DNA from: Absicoccus porci
GTDB taxonomy: Bacteria > Bacillota_I > Bacilli_A > Erysipelotrichales > Erysipelotrichaceae
Reading direction: 5' to 3'
Length of the DNA: 64,000 nucleotides
Assembly (NCBI RefSeq): GCF_003725415.1
Contig: NZ_RJQC01000003.1
Span: 33,861 to 97,860, forward strand
This document shows, piece by piece, positions 52,644-60,868 of this stretch (within the stretch, counting starts at the first letter, position 1; each line of letters starts with the position of its first letter). The notes under the pieces were generated by a model that made no database searches, had not been told where the DNA came from, and worked only from the letters and a program-made list of their open reading frames with translations. The position numbers and the translations under genes were made by a program.

Positions 52644-53066
52644 ATGACCGACCAGATAGCCTATCAAGAATATATCCAGCGCAGGTACAACGCCTTTTGC
52701 AAGACTGTTATCCGCTGTGCCGCCTTGGACAAGATTTTGAAGCTTAAACGGCAATGGGAACGGCAAGTTTCCCTTGACTATCTGATGAACGAGAAGTTTG
52801 TCCAGTTTGCCGCGTCGGAGCCGGACGAGGAATACCCATTTACCGTCTGCGGTCAGACCGTCCTGCTCTGCAACGCCGCCCTTGCCGACGCGATCTCTGT
52901 TTTGCCGGAGCAGACGCGGGAAGAAATCCTGCGCTATTACTTTCTGCGCCAGCCGCAGCGCGTGATCGGCGCGTGTATTGGCCGGTCACGCAGCACAGCG
53001 GGGCGGCATATCCAGCTTGCCTTGCAGCGGCTACGCGAAGAAATGGGGGTGAGCTGGTATGAGTAG
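52644..53066 (+). CDS. Sigma factor-like protein of mobile elements
   Basis: 140 aa from 52644 (GAAAGGGGAA upstream). The C-terminal half, LPEQTREEILRYYFLRQPQRVIGACIGRSRSTAGRHIQLALQRLREEM read over its helices, resembles sigma-70 region 4. Such small sigma-like proteins recur in Firmicutes conjugative and mobilizable elements upstream of an HTH partner, here overlapping by 8 bases. The 52473-52643 gap holds a hairpin (GTCAACGG/CCGTTGAC) around a TGCGCATATGCGCA palindrome. Confidence 0.75.
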   Translation: MTDQIAYQEYIQRRYNAFCKTVIRCAALDKILKLKRQWERQVSLDYLMNEKFVQFAASEPDEEYPFTVCGQTVLLCNAALADAISVLPEQTREEILRYYFLRQPQRVIGACIGRSRSTAGRHIQLALQRLREEMGVSWYE

Positions 53067-53271
53067 ACTTCTCCCCTATGAAACAATCCTCAAAGCCCGT
53101 GAGGGCGACCCAGAAGCCGTGAACGCTGTCCTGCTCCACTACGCCGGATATATCCGCTATTTCTCAAAAGTGAACGGGCAGGTCAACGCCGAGGTGGAGG
53201 ACTATGTAAAGCAGCGGTTAATTGACTGTCAATTCAAGTTCCGGCTTGACGAACCACCGGACAAGTCATAA
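53059..53271 (+). CDS. Small helix-turn-helix protein
   Basis: 70 aa, overlapping the sigma-like gene. YETILKAREGDPEAVNAVLLHYAGYIRYFS matches the HTH_16-type domain found in mobile-element regulators next to sigma-like genes. Probably regulates element transfer or excision genes; target unknown. Confidence 0.75.
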   Translation: MSRLLPYETILKAREGDPEAVNAVLLHYAGYIRYFSKVNGQVNAEVEDYVKQRLIDCQFKFRLDEPPDKS

Positions 53272-53306
53272 AAACTGAATACCAGCCGCCACCGACGCGG
53301 CCAGCG

Positions 53307-53346
53307 AAAGCAGTAAGTCTTGAAAAAGATTTACTGCTTTTTTTGT
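53307..53346 (+). terminator. Terminator after the sigma-like/HTH pair
   Basis: AAAGCAGTAA (53307-53316) pairs with TTACTGCTTT (53331-53340), with extra inner pairs, then T. Confidence 0.75.
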
Positions 53347-53559
53347 TGTCCGGCTCCGCTCCCGGCCATTTTGCCCCCTGCCGGTTGTAGTAGTAAGCGA
53401 GGAGGGAATTTTTCTGCCCTGGTGTTTGGCATTTGGAGCATTTACCCGTAGTAGAGGGCAAAGAGAAAGGATTTCTCCAACACCGGGTAGAAACCACTGC
53501 GTCCGGTGTCATTTTAGCGAAAGCGGGCAGGAATGCCCTTTACAGGATTAGTAGTAGCA

Positions 53560-53768
53560 GAAAAAGAGAAACAAACTTTTGTGGTTGCAGTTTTCCAAAA
53601 AAGTGGCGGACGGAAGTGAGAGAAAGTTTGCAGTCACGGAGAGCAAGTTTCTACCACGGTGCCAAAATCCGCAATTCTGCAGTTTTGCCCCTCGCGGGAA
53701 ACTTGTTGGGGAGTGCCTTCCCCAAACCCTGCTCATGCGCCCTTACGGGCGAGAAAGGAGGTCACACC
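53560..53768 (+). other. Putative origin of transfer region
   Basis: The 420 bases between the terminator and mobC contain no convincing gene. Near mobC are several inverted repeats: CAAGTTTC and GAAACTTG about 60 bases apart (53644-53705), and TTGGGGA (53706-53712) with TCCCCAA (53719-53725). Position directly upstream of mobC and the relaxase is where oriT lies in Tn4451-like and related mobilizable elements. No nic site can be named from sequence alone. Confidence 0.4.
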
Positions 53769-54167
53769 ATGCGAAAGAAATACAACACGCCCCACCGCAG
53801 CCGCGTTGTGAAAACCCGGCTGTCCGAAGATGAGTATGCCGACTTCACAGCGCGGCTTGCGCCCTATGGTATCAGCCAGTCCGAATTTCTCCGGCAGGCG
53901 ATACGGCGGGCGACCATACGCCCGGTTGTCCATGTGTCGTCGGTCAATGACGAGTTGCTTTCCGCTGTCGGGAAGCTGACAGCCGAGTACGGCAGGATCG
54001 GCGGCAACCTCAATCAGATTGCCCGGTATCTGAACGAATACGGCGTACCCTACAACACCCTTTCCGGCGAGGTACGCGCCGCCATATCCGACCTTGCCGT
54101 CCTCAAGTATGAAGTCCTCAAGAAAGTAGGTGACGCGGTTGGCAACACTCAAGCATATCAACTCTAA
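53769..54167 (+). CDS. mobC: Mobilization relaxosome protein MobC
   Basis: 132 aa from 53769 (AAAGGAGG upstream). A basic N-terminus and ribbon-helix-helix-like VVKTRLSEDEYADFTARLAPYGISQSEFLRQAIRRA precede IGGNLNQIARYLN, the diagnostic MobC motif. It binds near oriT and helps the relaxase. The relaxase reading frame begins inside its 3' end. Confidence 0.9.
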   Translation: MRKKYNTPHRSRVVKTRLSEDEYADFTARLAPYGISQSEFLRQAIRRATIRPVVHVSSVNDELLSAVGKLTAEYGRIGGNLNQIARYLNEYGVPYNTLSGEVRAAISDLAVLKYEVLKKVGDAVGNTQAYQL

Positions 54168-55764
54168 AAACGCCGACTACGGAGCCGCCGAGCAATATCT
54201 TCTCTTTGAGCATGACGAGTTTACCATGAAGCCCGTCCTTGATGAAACCGGCAGGCTTATCCCCCGCGAGGACTACCGGCTGTCCACGCTGAACTGCGAC
54301 GGGGAGGATTTTGCCGTTGCGTGTATGCGGGCCAATCTCCGCTATCAGAAAAACCAGCGGCGGGAAGATGTGAAAAGCCACCACTACATCATCAGCTTTG
54401 ACCCGCGGGACGGGCCGGACAACGGCCTGACCGTAGACCGGGCGCAGGCGTTGGGGGAACAATTCTGTAAAGAGCATTTTCCCGGCCACCAGGCCCTTGT
54501 CTGCACCCACCCGGACGGGCATAACCACAGCGGCAACATTCATGTGCATATCGTCATAAACAGCCTGCGGATTGAGGAAGTGCCGTTCCTGCCCTACATG
54601 GACAGGCCGGCCGATACGAAAGTCGGCTGCAAGCACCGATGTACCGACGCTGCCCTGCGCTACTTCAAATCCGAAGTCATGGAGATGTGCCACCGGGAGG
54701 GGCTTTATCAAATCGACCTCTTGAACGGCAGCAAGAACCGCGTCACCGACCGGGAGTATTGGGCGCAGAAAAAGGGACAGGCCGCGCTGGACAAGCAGAA
54801 CGCCCCCATGATTGCCGATAGTATCGCGCCCCGGCAGACCAAGTTTGAAACGAACAAGGAGAAGCTGCGGCAGACCCTACGGAAAGCCCTTGCCACCGCC
54901 GCCAGCTTTGACGAGTTTTCCTCTCTGTTGCTGCAGGAGGGTGTGACCGTCAAGGAGAGCCGGGGGCGGCTTTCCTACCTCACGCCGGACAGGACAAAGC
55001 CAATTACCGCCCGGAAGCTGGGCGACGATTTTGACCGCGCCGCTGTCTTTGCCGTTTTAGAGCAAAACGCCGCCAGAGCAGCCGAAGCGCCAGCCAGATC
55101 CCCCGATCCCCCACGCACCATAAAAGACCGCTTGCAGGTTGCCAGAGCCGAGATAGCCGCCCCGAAACAGGACGGAGTGCAGCGGCTTGTGGACATTGAG
55201 CAGAAAATGGCCGAGGGCAAAGGCCGGGGCTATGAACGCTGGGCGAAGATACACAATCTGAAGCAGGCCGCCAAAACGCTGTCCGTCTACCAGCAATACG
55301 GCTTTACTTCCCCGGAGCAGTTAGAAGCCGCCGTTGACACCGCCTATCAGAAAATGCGCCAGACCAGCGGCGAACTGAAAGCACTGGAAACGAAGCTGCA
55401 AGGGAAAAAGAAGTTGCAGCGGCAGGTGTTGGCCTACGCCCAGACCAAGGCCGCCCGCGACGGGCTGCGGGCACAGAAATCCGAGAAAGCCCGCGCCGCA
55501 TACCGGCAGGCCCATGAGAGCGATTTTATCATAGCCGACGCAGCAGCCCGGTATTTCAAGGCGCATGGCATTACCAAGCTGCCCGCCCGGAAAGCGTTGC
55601 AGGCCGAGATCGAGCAGCTTATCTCCGAGAAAGACGGCCTGTATAACACCTATCACGAACAGAAACAGCGGTTCAAGGAGTTGCAGACCGTCAAGCGGAA
55701 CATCGACCAGATTTTGCGCCGGGACGAGCCGCACCGCAGAAAGGAGCAGAGCCATGAGCGATAA
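54139..55764 (+). CDS. Relaxase/mobilization nuclease
   Basis: About 541 aa from the TTG at 54139 (GTG at 54130 is an alternative). N-terminal relaxase fold: a Tyr is present in NADYGAAEQYLLFE, and the metal-binding motif is HPDGHNHSGNIHVHIVIN (three-His type). After about residue 260 the protein becomes long, helical and Lys/Gln/Ala rich, likely coiled coil. It nicks and pilots one DNA strand at oriT. It overlaps mobC by 29 bases and the next gene by 11 bases. Confidence 0.9.
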   Translation: MATLKHINSKNADYGAAEQYLLFEHDEFTMKPVLDETGRLIPREDYRLSTLNCDGEDFAVACMRANLRYQKNQRREDVKSHHYIISFDPRDGPDNGLTVDRAQALGEQFCKEHFPGHQALVCTHPDGHNHSGNIHVHIVINSLRIEEVPFLPYMDRPADTKVGCKHRCTDAALRYFKSEVMEMCHREGLYQIDLLNGSKNRVTDREYWAQKKGQAALDKQNAPMIADSIAPRQTKFETNKEKLRQTLRKALATAASFDEFSSLLLQEGVTVKESRGRLSYLTPDRTKPITARKLGDDFDRAAVFAVLEQNAARAAEAPARSPDPPRTIKDRLQVARAEIAAPKQDGVQRLVDIEQKMAEGKGRGYERWAKIHNLKQAAKTLSVYQQYGFTSPEQLEAAVDTAYQKMRQTSGELKALETKLQGKKKLQRQVLAYAQTKAARDGLRAQKSEKARAAYRQAHESDFIIADAAARYFKAHGITKLPARKALQAEIEQLISEKDGLYNTYHEQKQRFKELQTVKRNIDQILRRDEPHRRKEQSHER

Positions 55765-56140
55765 CCTGCCCCACATGGACTACCGCCAGCACCGGCGGGC
55801 GCGGCGGCTGGTACATGAGTGCTGTAACTACGATGAGGGGAACTGCCTGCTATTGGACGACGGGGAGCCTTGCGTGTGCGTCCAGAGCATTTCCTTTTCC
55901 CTCATGTGCCACTGGTTCCGTGTGGCTGTCCTGCCCCTTGACGGGGAGCTGGCCGCAGCCCTCTTGTGCCGGGGAAGCCGGAAACGGTGTGCCGTCTGCG
56001 GGGCGGCCTTTGTCCCCAAATCCAACCGGGGAAAATACTGCCCCGACTGCGCCGGGCGCATGAAGAAAATCAAAGCCGCCGAGAGAAAGCGGAAACAAAG
56101 GCAGAGATGTCACGCTTTAGAGCCTTTCAAACCCGCATAA
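55754..56140 (+). CDS. Cysteine-rich VLP-domain protein
   Basis: 128 aa. MDYRQHRRARRLVHECCNYDEGNCLLLDDGEPCVC opens the protein, and C-terminal CAVCGAAFVPKSNRGKYCPDC forms a zinc-ribbon-like site, followed by a basic tail (KAAERKRKQRQR). This small protein is a common companion of relaxase genes in Firmicutes mobilizable elements. Probable nucleic-acid-binding accessory; function unproven. Confidence 0.8.
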   Translation: MSDNLPHMDYRQHRRARRLVHECCNYDEGNCLLLDDGEPCVCVQSISFSLMCHWFRVAVLPLDGELAAALLCRGSRKRCAVCGAAFVPKSNRGKYCPDCAGRMKKIKAAERKRKQRQRCHALEPFKPA

Positions 56141-56212
56141 ATCAAGGCTTTTTTCGTGGGTGTCAAAGGGTACGCGATACATTTATCCTTTTCCCCCGGA
56201 AACGGCGTTTTA

Positions 56213-57007
56213 ATGCGTGACAATACGCCAAAATCAACCCGAACACAGGGAGGTGATCCTATCGCTGATTATATCAGGGCAGACACGCGGCTGCCCGCCT
56301 ATCTGCCGTATCCCCGTTTCCTGCTGAAAATGGAGATTTCACAGACCGCCAAGCTGCTGTATTCGCTGCTGTTAGACCGTTCCACCCTCTCCCAGAAAAA
56401 CAAGTGGCTGGACGACGAGGGCAGGATTTATATTATCTATCCCATCGCGGAGATAGCAGAAATACTGGATAAAGGCAGCACCACCATCAAGGGGGCGCTT
56501 AATGAACTGGACACGGCGGGGCTGTTGGAACGGGAACGGGGCGGCTTCTCCGCACCGAACCGGCTTTATGTCAAAGTACCGCCAGTGCCACAGGTACAGT
56601 TTTCAGACCAACTGATGGCCGGAAGTCCGCCCCTCATAGAGCCGGAAAACCGTCCTACTGATGGTCAGAAAACCGACCTTATGATGGTCGGAAAACCGTC
56701 CCCTAACCAAACTACTATAAACAACCTTACAGAGAGCCAAACAAAGGGAGTGAGTGGGGGGCCGTCCGCGCCCTATGGCCGATATGGAAATATTTTTCTG
56801 TCACAGACCGAATACGACGAGTTGCAGGCAGAGTACCCTGACAGGCTGGAACGGTTCATCGAGGAAATGAGCCGCTACCTTGCCGCCAACGGGAAAAGCT
56901 ACCAGAACTATGCCGCCGCCCTGCGGATATGGGCGGGGAACGACAAAAAGGAAGCCCCTAAAAAGGGCATACCAGACTACTCATGCAAGGAGGGCGAGAG
57001 TTTATGA
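56213..57007 (+). CDS. Replication initiator A-like protein
   Basis: 264 aa from the ATG at 56213. The N-terminal winged-helix part includes FLLKMEISQTAKLLYSLLLDRSTLSQKNKWLDDEGRIYIIYP and LERERGGF, typical of RepA_N/replisome-organiser-like proteins. A Pro/Asn linker precedes a second helical domain. Start uncertain: an excellent GGGAGGTGAT lies just before an ATC codon at 56261 (reading I-ADYIRADTRLP), where relatives probably start with ATG. Its end overlaps the next ATG (ATGA). Confidence 0.78.
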   Translation: MRDNTPKSTRTQGGDPIADYIRADTRLPAYLPYPRFLLKMEISQTAKLLYSLLLDRSTLSQKNKWLDDEGRIYIIYPIAEIAEILDKGSTTIKGALNELDTAGLLERERGGFSAPNRLYVKVPPVPQVQFSDQLMAGSPPLIEPENRPTDGQKTDLMMVGKPSPNQTTINNLTESQTKGVSGGPSAPYGRYGNIFLSQTEYDELQAEYPDRLERFIEEMSRYLAANGKSYQNYAAALRIWAGNDKKEAPKKGIPDYSCKEGESL

Positions 57008-57846
57008 AGAATGAAATCAACGCGGTTTTGGAGAATATGACGACCACCATCCCGGAGCCGGAGGACTACACCGGCGAGGACGGTTTACTGTACTGCGGCA
57101 AGTGCCGCAAGCCGAAAGAAGCCTATTTTGCGCCGGATAAGGCCGCTATCTTCGGGCGCGACCGCCACCCGGCAGAGTGCGACTGCCAGAGAACCGCCCG
57201 CGAGGAACGGGAAGCCGCCGAAAAGCGGCGCAGACACCTTGACACCGTGGAAGAACTGAAACGCCGGGGCTTTACCGACCCCACCATGCGGGACTGGACT
57301 TTCGAGAACGACAACGGCAGGAACCCGCAGACCGGGCTTGCCCGCCGGTATGTGGAGCATTGGGAAGATATGCGGACAGACAATATCGGCTGCCTGTTCT
57401 GGGGCGGCGTAGGCACCGGCAAAAGCTACCTTGCAGGCTGTATCGCAAACGCCCTCATGGAGAAAGAAATCCCCGTCCGCATGACGAACTTTGCTCTTAT
57501 CCTCAATGACCTTGCCGCCAGCTTTGAGGGGCGCAACGAGTACATTTCCCGCCTTTGTCGTTATCCGCTGCTGATCCTTGACGACTTCGGCATGGAACGC
57601 GGGACGGAATACGGGCTGGAACAGGTGTTCAATGTGATTGACAGCCGTTACCGCAGCGGCAAGCCGCTGATCGTCACGACCAACCTTACGCTGGACGACC
57701 TGCACAACCCGGAGGACACCGCCCATTCCCGGATTTATGACCGCCTGCTTTCCATGTGCGTCCCGGTACGCTTTACCGGCGACAACTTCCGGCAGGAAAC
57801 CGCCAAGCGGAAAATGGAGAGCATGAAGAAACTGATTACCGACTGA
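57004..57846 (+). CDS. IstB/DnaC-like ATP-binding protein
   Basis: 280 aa. A Cys pair segment (LYCGKCRKPKEA ... HPAECDCQ) precedes the AAA+ core: Walker A GGVGTGKSYLAG, Walker B LLILDDFGMERGTEYG, sensor VTTNLT. It probably loads helicase with the RepA-like protein, supporting replication of the excised circle. Overlaps the previous stop by 4 bases. Confidence 0.88.
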   Translation: MKNEINAVLENMTTTIPEPEDYTGEDGLLYCGKCRKPKEAYFAPDKAAIFGRDRHPAECDCQRTAREEREAAEKRRRHLDTVEELKRRGFTDPTMRDWTFENDNGRNPQTGLARRYVEHWEDMRTDNIGCLFWGGVGTGKSYLAGCIANALMEKEIPVRMTNFALILNDLAASFEGRNEYISRLCRYPLLILDDFGMERGTEYGLEQVFNVIDSRYRSGKPLIVTTNLTLDDLHNPEDTAHSRIYDRLLSMCVPVRFTGDNFRQETAKRKMESMKKLITD

Positions 57847-57860
57847 AAGGAGTATTGCCT

Positions 57861-58055
57861 ATGGCAGATAACAAGCAGCACGACACCCGCACCACCCGCC
57901 GCCCTGACTGTGTGACGGAAATCCGCATGGGCAATTCCGTCCTTGTCGTGTCCGGCTATTTCAAGAAAGACACCACAACCACAGCCGCCGACAAAATGGC
58001 GCGGGTACTGGAAGCGGAAGCCGCTGCTACACAGGAGCCGACTTATCCGGCGTGA
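57861..58055 (+). CDS. TnpW-like transposon protein
   Basis: 64 aa. RTTRRPDCVTEIRMGNSVLVV and FKKDTTTTAADKMARVLEAE match the TnpW family described on Tn4451-type elements. Role unknown. It lies between the replication genes and the recombinase, as in that family. RBS AAAGGAG. Confidence 0.8.
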   Translation: MADNKQHDTRTTRRPDCVTEIRMGNSVLVVSGYFKKDTTTTAADKMARVLEAEAAATQEPTYPA

Positions 58056-58119
58056 ACCGGGGCATGGAAAAGCGGCCATGCCAGGGAGCATGACCGCTGG
58101 AACGAAAATCGGAAGTGCT

Positions 58120-58320
58120 TTAGCAATTCTTAATCTCATTCTCTATAAAATAATTTGCAATTTCAAAGGCTTTTATTCTTCTCTTTGCCAATGTGATTTG
58201 TGATTTATAACGCTCGGAATTATCCTTTGATTCAAATGTTTTTACTGTTTCTCTTAGCTTGTGCAGAGTTGAATCAATTTGCCTTTTGGCCGCGGTTAAT
58301 TCATCTATTGTATACTTCAT
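58120..58320 (-). CDS. Small AT-rich gene of unknown function, reverse orientation
   Basis: 66 aa from the ATG at 58320 (AAAGGAG upstream). Highly charged, helical, likely coiled coil (AAKRQIDSTLHKLRETVKTFESK). Codon use is AT-rich, unlike the rest of the element, and it alone reads leftward. It has its own candidate -10 (TATACT, about 58363). It resembles an inserted accessory gene, perhaps a regulator or inhibitor; no family recognised. Confidence 0.55.
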   Translation of the reverse strand: MKYTIDELTAAKRQIDSTLHKLRETVKTFESKDNSERYKSQITLAKRRIKAFEIANYFIENEIKNC

Positions 58321-58486
58321 GTTTTCTCCTTTAACTTCTGATTTTTTTGTTAAATCAGAGTATACCACGGAGTTATGAACTTTTCTACTGCAAATATGGG
58401 ACGACAACCCATACCATAAAAATCGGAAAATTGAAAAGCTGTAAAGAAGCAAATTTAACGCTTTTGCCGCTGTACAGCCCCCGCCG

Positions 58487-58512
58487 TTCCGTGGTACAAT
58501 GAAACCACGGAA
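58487..58512 (+). promoter_or_regulatory. Inverted repeat at the recombinase promoter
   Basis: TTCCGTGGT (58487-58495) and ACCACGGAA (58504-58512) flank TACAAT (58495-58500). A further ACCACGGA copy is near 58366. A repressor bound here would cover the recombinase -10, so this is a likely control site for excision. Confidence 0.5.
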
Positions 58513-58545
58513 TAGTGGGGCTGGCTGTCGGAAACGGAGGATTTT

Positions 58546-60162
58546 ATGTTAAGACAAGCCACCCAAAACCTCATTACCGCCCTTTATCCGAGATTGTCCC
58601 ACGAGGATGAATTGCAAGGCGAGAGTAATTCCATATCGAACCAAAAAAGGATACTCGAAACCTACGCAAAACAGAACGGCTTTACCAATCTGCGCTGGTA
58701 CACCGACGACGGTTTTTCCGGCGCGAACTTCCAGCGGCCCGGATTTCAAGCCATGCTTGCGGACATTGAAGCCGGGAAAGTGGGTACGGTCATCGTCAAG
58801 GACATGAGCCGGTTAGGGCGAAACTACTTGCAGGTAGGGTTTTACACGGAAATGCTGTTCCCTCAAAAGGGTGTGCGTTTTATCGCTGTCAACGATAATG
58901 TGGACAGTGCCAGCGAGGGCATGGACAACGATTTTACCCCGCTGCGAAATCTGTTCAATGAATGGCTGGTGAGAGATACGAGCAAGAAAATCAAGGCAGT
59001 GAAAAAGTCAAAAGGCATGAGCGGCAAGCCTGTTACCAGCAAGCCGGTTTACGGCTATGTGATGGACGAGGACGAGAATTTTATTATAGACGAGGAAGCC
59101 GCCCCGGTGGTGCAGCAGATTTACCAGCTTTGCCTTGCCGGGAACGGCCCGACCAAGATTGCCCGTATGCTGACGGAGCAGCAAATCCCCACGCCGGGGA
59201 CGCTGGAATATCAGCGGACAGGCAGCACCCGCCGTTATCACCCAGGCTATGAGTGCAAATGGGCGACCAACACCGTCGTTCATATCCTCGAAAACCGAGA
59301 GTACACCGGATGTCTGGTGAACTTCAAAACGGAAAAGCCTTCTTATAAGGTCAAGCACAGCATAGAGAACCCCGTCGAGAAGCAGGCCATTTTCGAGAAC
59401 CACCATGAGCCGATCATCGACAAGGAAACATGGGAACGGGTGCAGGAGTTACGCAAACAGCGCAAACGCCCGAACCGCTACGATGAAGTGGGGCTGTTCT
59501 CCGGGATTTTGTTCTGCGCCGACTGCGGCCATGTGCTGTATCAGCAGCGGTATCAGAACAAAGACCGCAAACAGGACTGCTACATCTGCGGCAGCTACAA
59601 GAAGCGCACCCGCAACTGTACGGCGCACTTTATCCGCACCGATCTGTTGACCGCTGGTGTCCTGGCAAATCTCCGGCAAGTGACCGAATACGCAGCCAAG
59701 CATGAGAGCCGGTTTGTGAAACTACTTGTCCAGCAGAACGAGATCGGCGGCAAGCGAAAGACCGCCGCAGCCATCAAGCAGCTTGAACAGGCGCAGGAAC
59801 GCATTTCTGAAATCAGCCGCATTATCAAGCGGCTGTATGAGGACAATGTAAACGGCAAAATCAGCGATGAGCGTTTCATGGAACTGTCGGCTGACTACGA
59901 AGCCGAGCAAGCGGAGCTGAAAAAGAGAGCCGCCGCCCTGCAAGCCGAACTGGACAAGTCACAGGCAGCTACCGTCAACGCCGAGAAATTTATGGGCATT
60001 GTCCGCAAGCACCTTGCCTTTGAAGAACTGACCCCCACTCTCTTGCGGGAAATGATCGAGAAAATTGTGGTGCATGAGTGCAGCTATGATGAGAACGGCA
60101 CCCGCAGGCAGGACATTGAGATTTATTACAGCTTTGTCGGCAAGATTGACTTGCCCGAATAA
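58546..60162 (+). CDS. Large serine recombinase, TnpX-like
   Basis: 538 aa. Resolvase domain with nucleophile Ser near residue 18 (LYPRLSHEDELQGESNS), DGFSGANFQRPGF and VIVKDMSRLGRNY. A Recombinase domain follows (PVYGYVMDED...KIARMLTEQQIP). The zinc ribbon is CADCGH ... CYICGSY...C, and a coiled coil spans residues 400-480. It excises and integrates the element via a two-base staggered cut, here apparently at AA. It is shorter than TnpX (about 700 aa) but has the same domain order. RBS GGAGG. Confidence 0.93.
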   Translation: MLRQATQNLITALYPRLSHEDELQGESNSISNQKRILETYAKQNGFTNLRWYTDDGFSGANFQRPGFQAMLADIEAGKVGTVIVKDMSRLGRNYLQVGFYTEMLFPQKGVRFIAVNDNVDSASEGMDNDFTPLRNLFNEWLVRDTSKKIKAVKKSKGMSGKPVTSKPVYGYVMDEDENFIIDEEAAPVVQQIYQLCLAGNGPTKIARMLTEQQIPTPGTLEYQRTGSTRRYHPGYECKWATNTVVHILENREYTGCLVNFKTEKPSYKVKHSIENPVEKQAIFENHHEPIIDKETWERVQELRKQRKRPNRYDEVGLFSGILFCADCGHVLYQQRYQNKDRKQDCYICGSYKKRTRNCTAHFIRTDLLTAGVLANLRQVTEYAAKHESRFVKLLVQQNEIGGKRKTAAAIKQLEQAQERISEISRIIKRLYEDNVNGKISDERFMELSADYEAEQAELKKRAAALQAELDKSQAATVNAEKFMGIVRKHLAFEELTPTLLREMIEKIVVHECSYDENGTRRQDIEIYYSFVGKIDLPE

Positions 60163-60170
60163 CCGCCCGA

Positions 60171-60203
60171 CCTATCCGACACAATGGCCAAGTGTCGGAT
60201 AGG
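60171..60203. terminator. Strong hairpin after the recombinase
   Basis: CCTATCCGACAC (60171-60182) pairs perfectly with GTGTCGGATAGG (60192-60203). The T run comes 13 bases later. It could end recombinase transcription or protect the element end from host read-through. Confidence 0.6.
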
Positions 60204-60228
60204 AACGGCAAAATTTTTTGCACTTCTA

Positions 60229-60254
60229 TTGCTTCTTTATCACACATAAGCAAA
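60229..60254 (-). repeat. Right element end: terminal inverted repeat plus AA core
   Basis: Read on the minus strand, 60252-60229 begins TGCTTATGTGTGA and ends TAAAGAAGCAA, paired with the left repeat. AA at 60253-60254 is the second copy of the core. Translation of the interrupted activase runs through this end into a stop at 60240. Confidence 0.88.
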
Positions 60255-60854
60255 CGAGGCTGTTTTTGAAGCAACCGATTTATTTAAACCATGGATGATA
60301 TCACTGATGGCAACATTATCGGCCACTAAGGAAATGACTTCACTTTCAGCAAACATGGTACACATACTGGAAATGGTAATATCATTTTTCCAGTTTAATC
60401 CGGTTTTCGATAATTCTTCCAGTGACATATTTAAAGCGCGGGCTTGAGCATCTAAGAAACGACCGGTTCCGGCAGCACATTTATCATTCATGACAAAGTT
60501 CTCTACATTGCCTTGTTCATCAATTCGAATGACTTTTGAATCTTGACCACCAATATCGATGATTGTTTTGGTTTCTGGATGTAAATAATGCGCACCTTTG
60601 GCATGACAAGTAATTTCCGTAACCGAATCCGTATTCTTACCAATATTTTCTCGACCATATCCGGTTGTGACCACATTGGTTAATTGATCTTTGGAAAGAT
60701 GGGCATCTTCCAATGCGATTTGTAAGGCTTTATCCGCACTTTGCGTAGCTCCAATACCGGTTGCTACAATGGATCGACCAATGATATTTGCGTTTTCATC
60801 AATGATAATGGCATCCGTACTTGTGGATCCGGAATCGATTCCCGCAATGTAAAT
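60240..60854 (-). pseudogene. N-terminal fragment of the 2-hydroxyacyl-CoA dehydratase activase
   Basis: HgdC/BadF-type ATPase that injects an ATP-activated electron into the dehydratase. Visible: GIDSGSTSTDA (N-terminal ATP loop), TTGYGR, IDIGGQDSK, NDKCAAGTGRFLD with a cluster Cys, ISSMCTMFAESEVISL with the second, and NKSVASKTAS. Host sequence ends at 60255; the frame then reads five codons of the element and stops at 60240. The C-terminal 57 residues are at 48904-49077. Oddity: no ATG, GTG or TTG precedes the conserved N-terminus; the likely first codon is ATT at 60854 or a frameshift product of the upstream gene. Confidence 0.92.
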
Positions 60855-60868
60855 AGGCTGATCTGTAT

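Larger units (their letters stand above)
49078..60252 (+). mobile_element. Tn4451-like integrative mobilizable element carrying tet(W), about 11.18 kb
   Basis: GC-rich DNA splitting the activase gene. Both termini start TGCT and form 24-bp imperfect inverted repeats (19 of 24 identical, all differences transitions); AA flanks each end. Cargo in order: attenuator leader and tet(W), methyltransferase, sigma-like protein, HTH protein, oriT-type region, MobC, relaxase, Cys-rich protein, RepA-like and IstB-like proteins, TnpW, a small reverse gene and a large serine recombinase. TnpW plus a TnpX-type recombinase place it with Tn4451. It encodes no type IV secretion, so transfer would need a helper. 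Confidence 0.93.

Noticed and set aside
53733-57726. Long minus-strand open frames inside the GC-rich element (for example 54118-54711, 57085-57726)
   Set aside because: They are antisense shadows of mobC, the relaxase and the IstB-like gene, caused by high GC; the sense proteins have clear family motifs.
49079-60251. GC dinucleotide (49079-49080 and 60250-60251) as the element's crossover core
   Set aside because: It also restores an in-frame activase, but adds two residues to a conserved spacing and would place the core inside the terminal inverted repeats. AA just outside the repeats fits both criteria.
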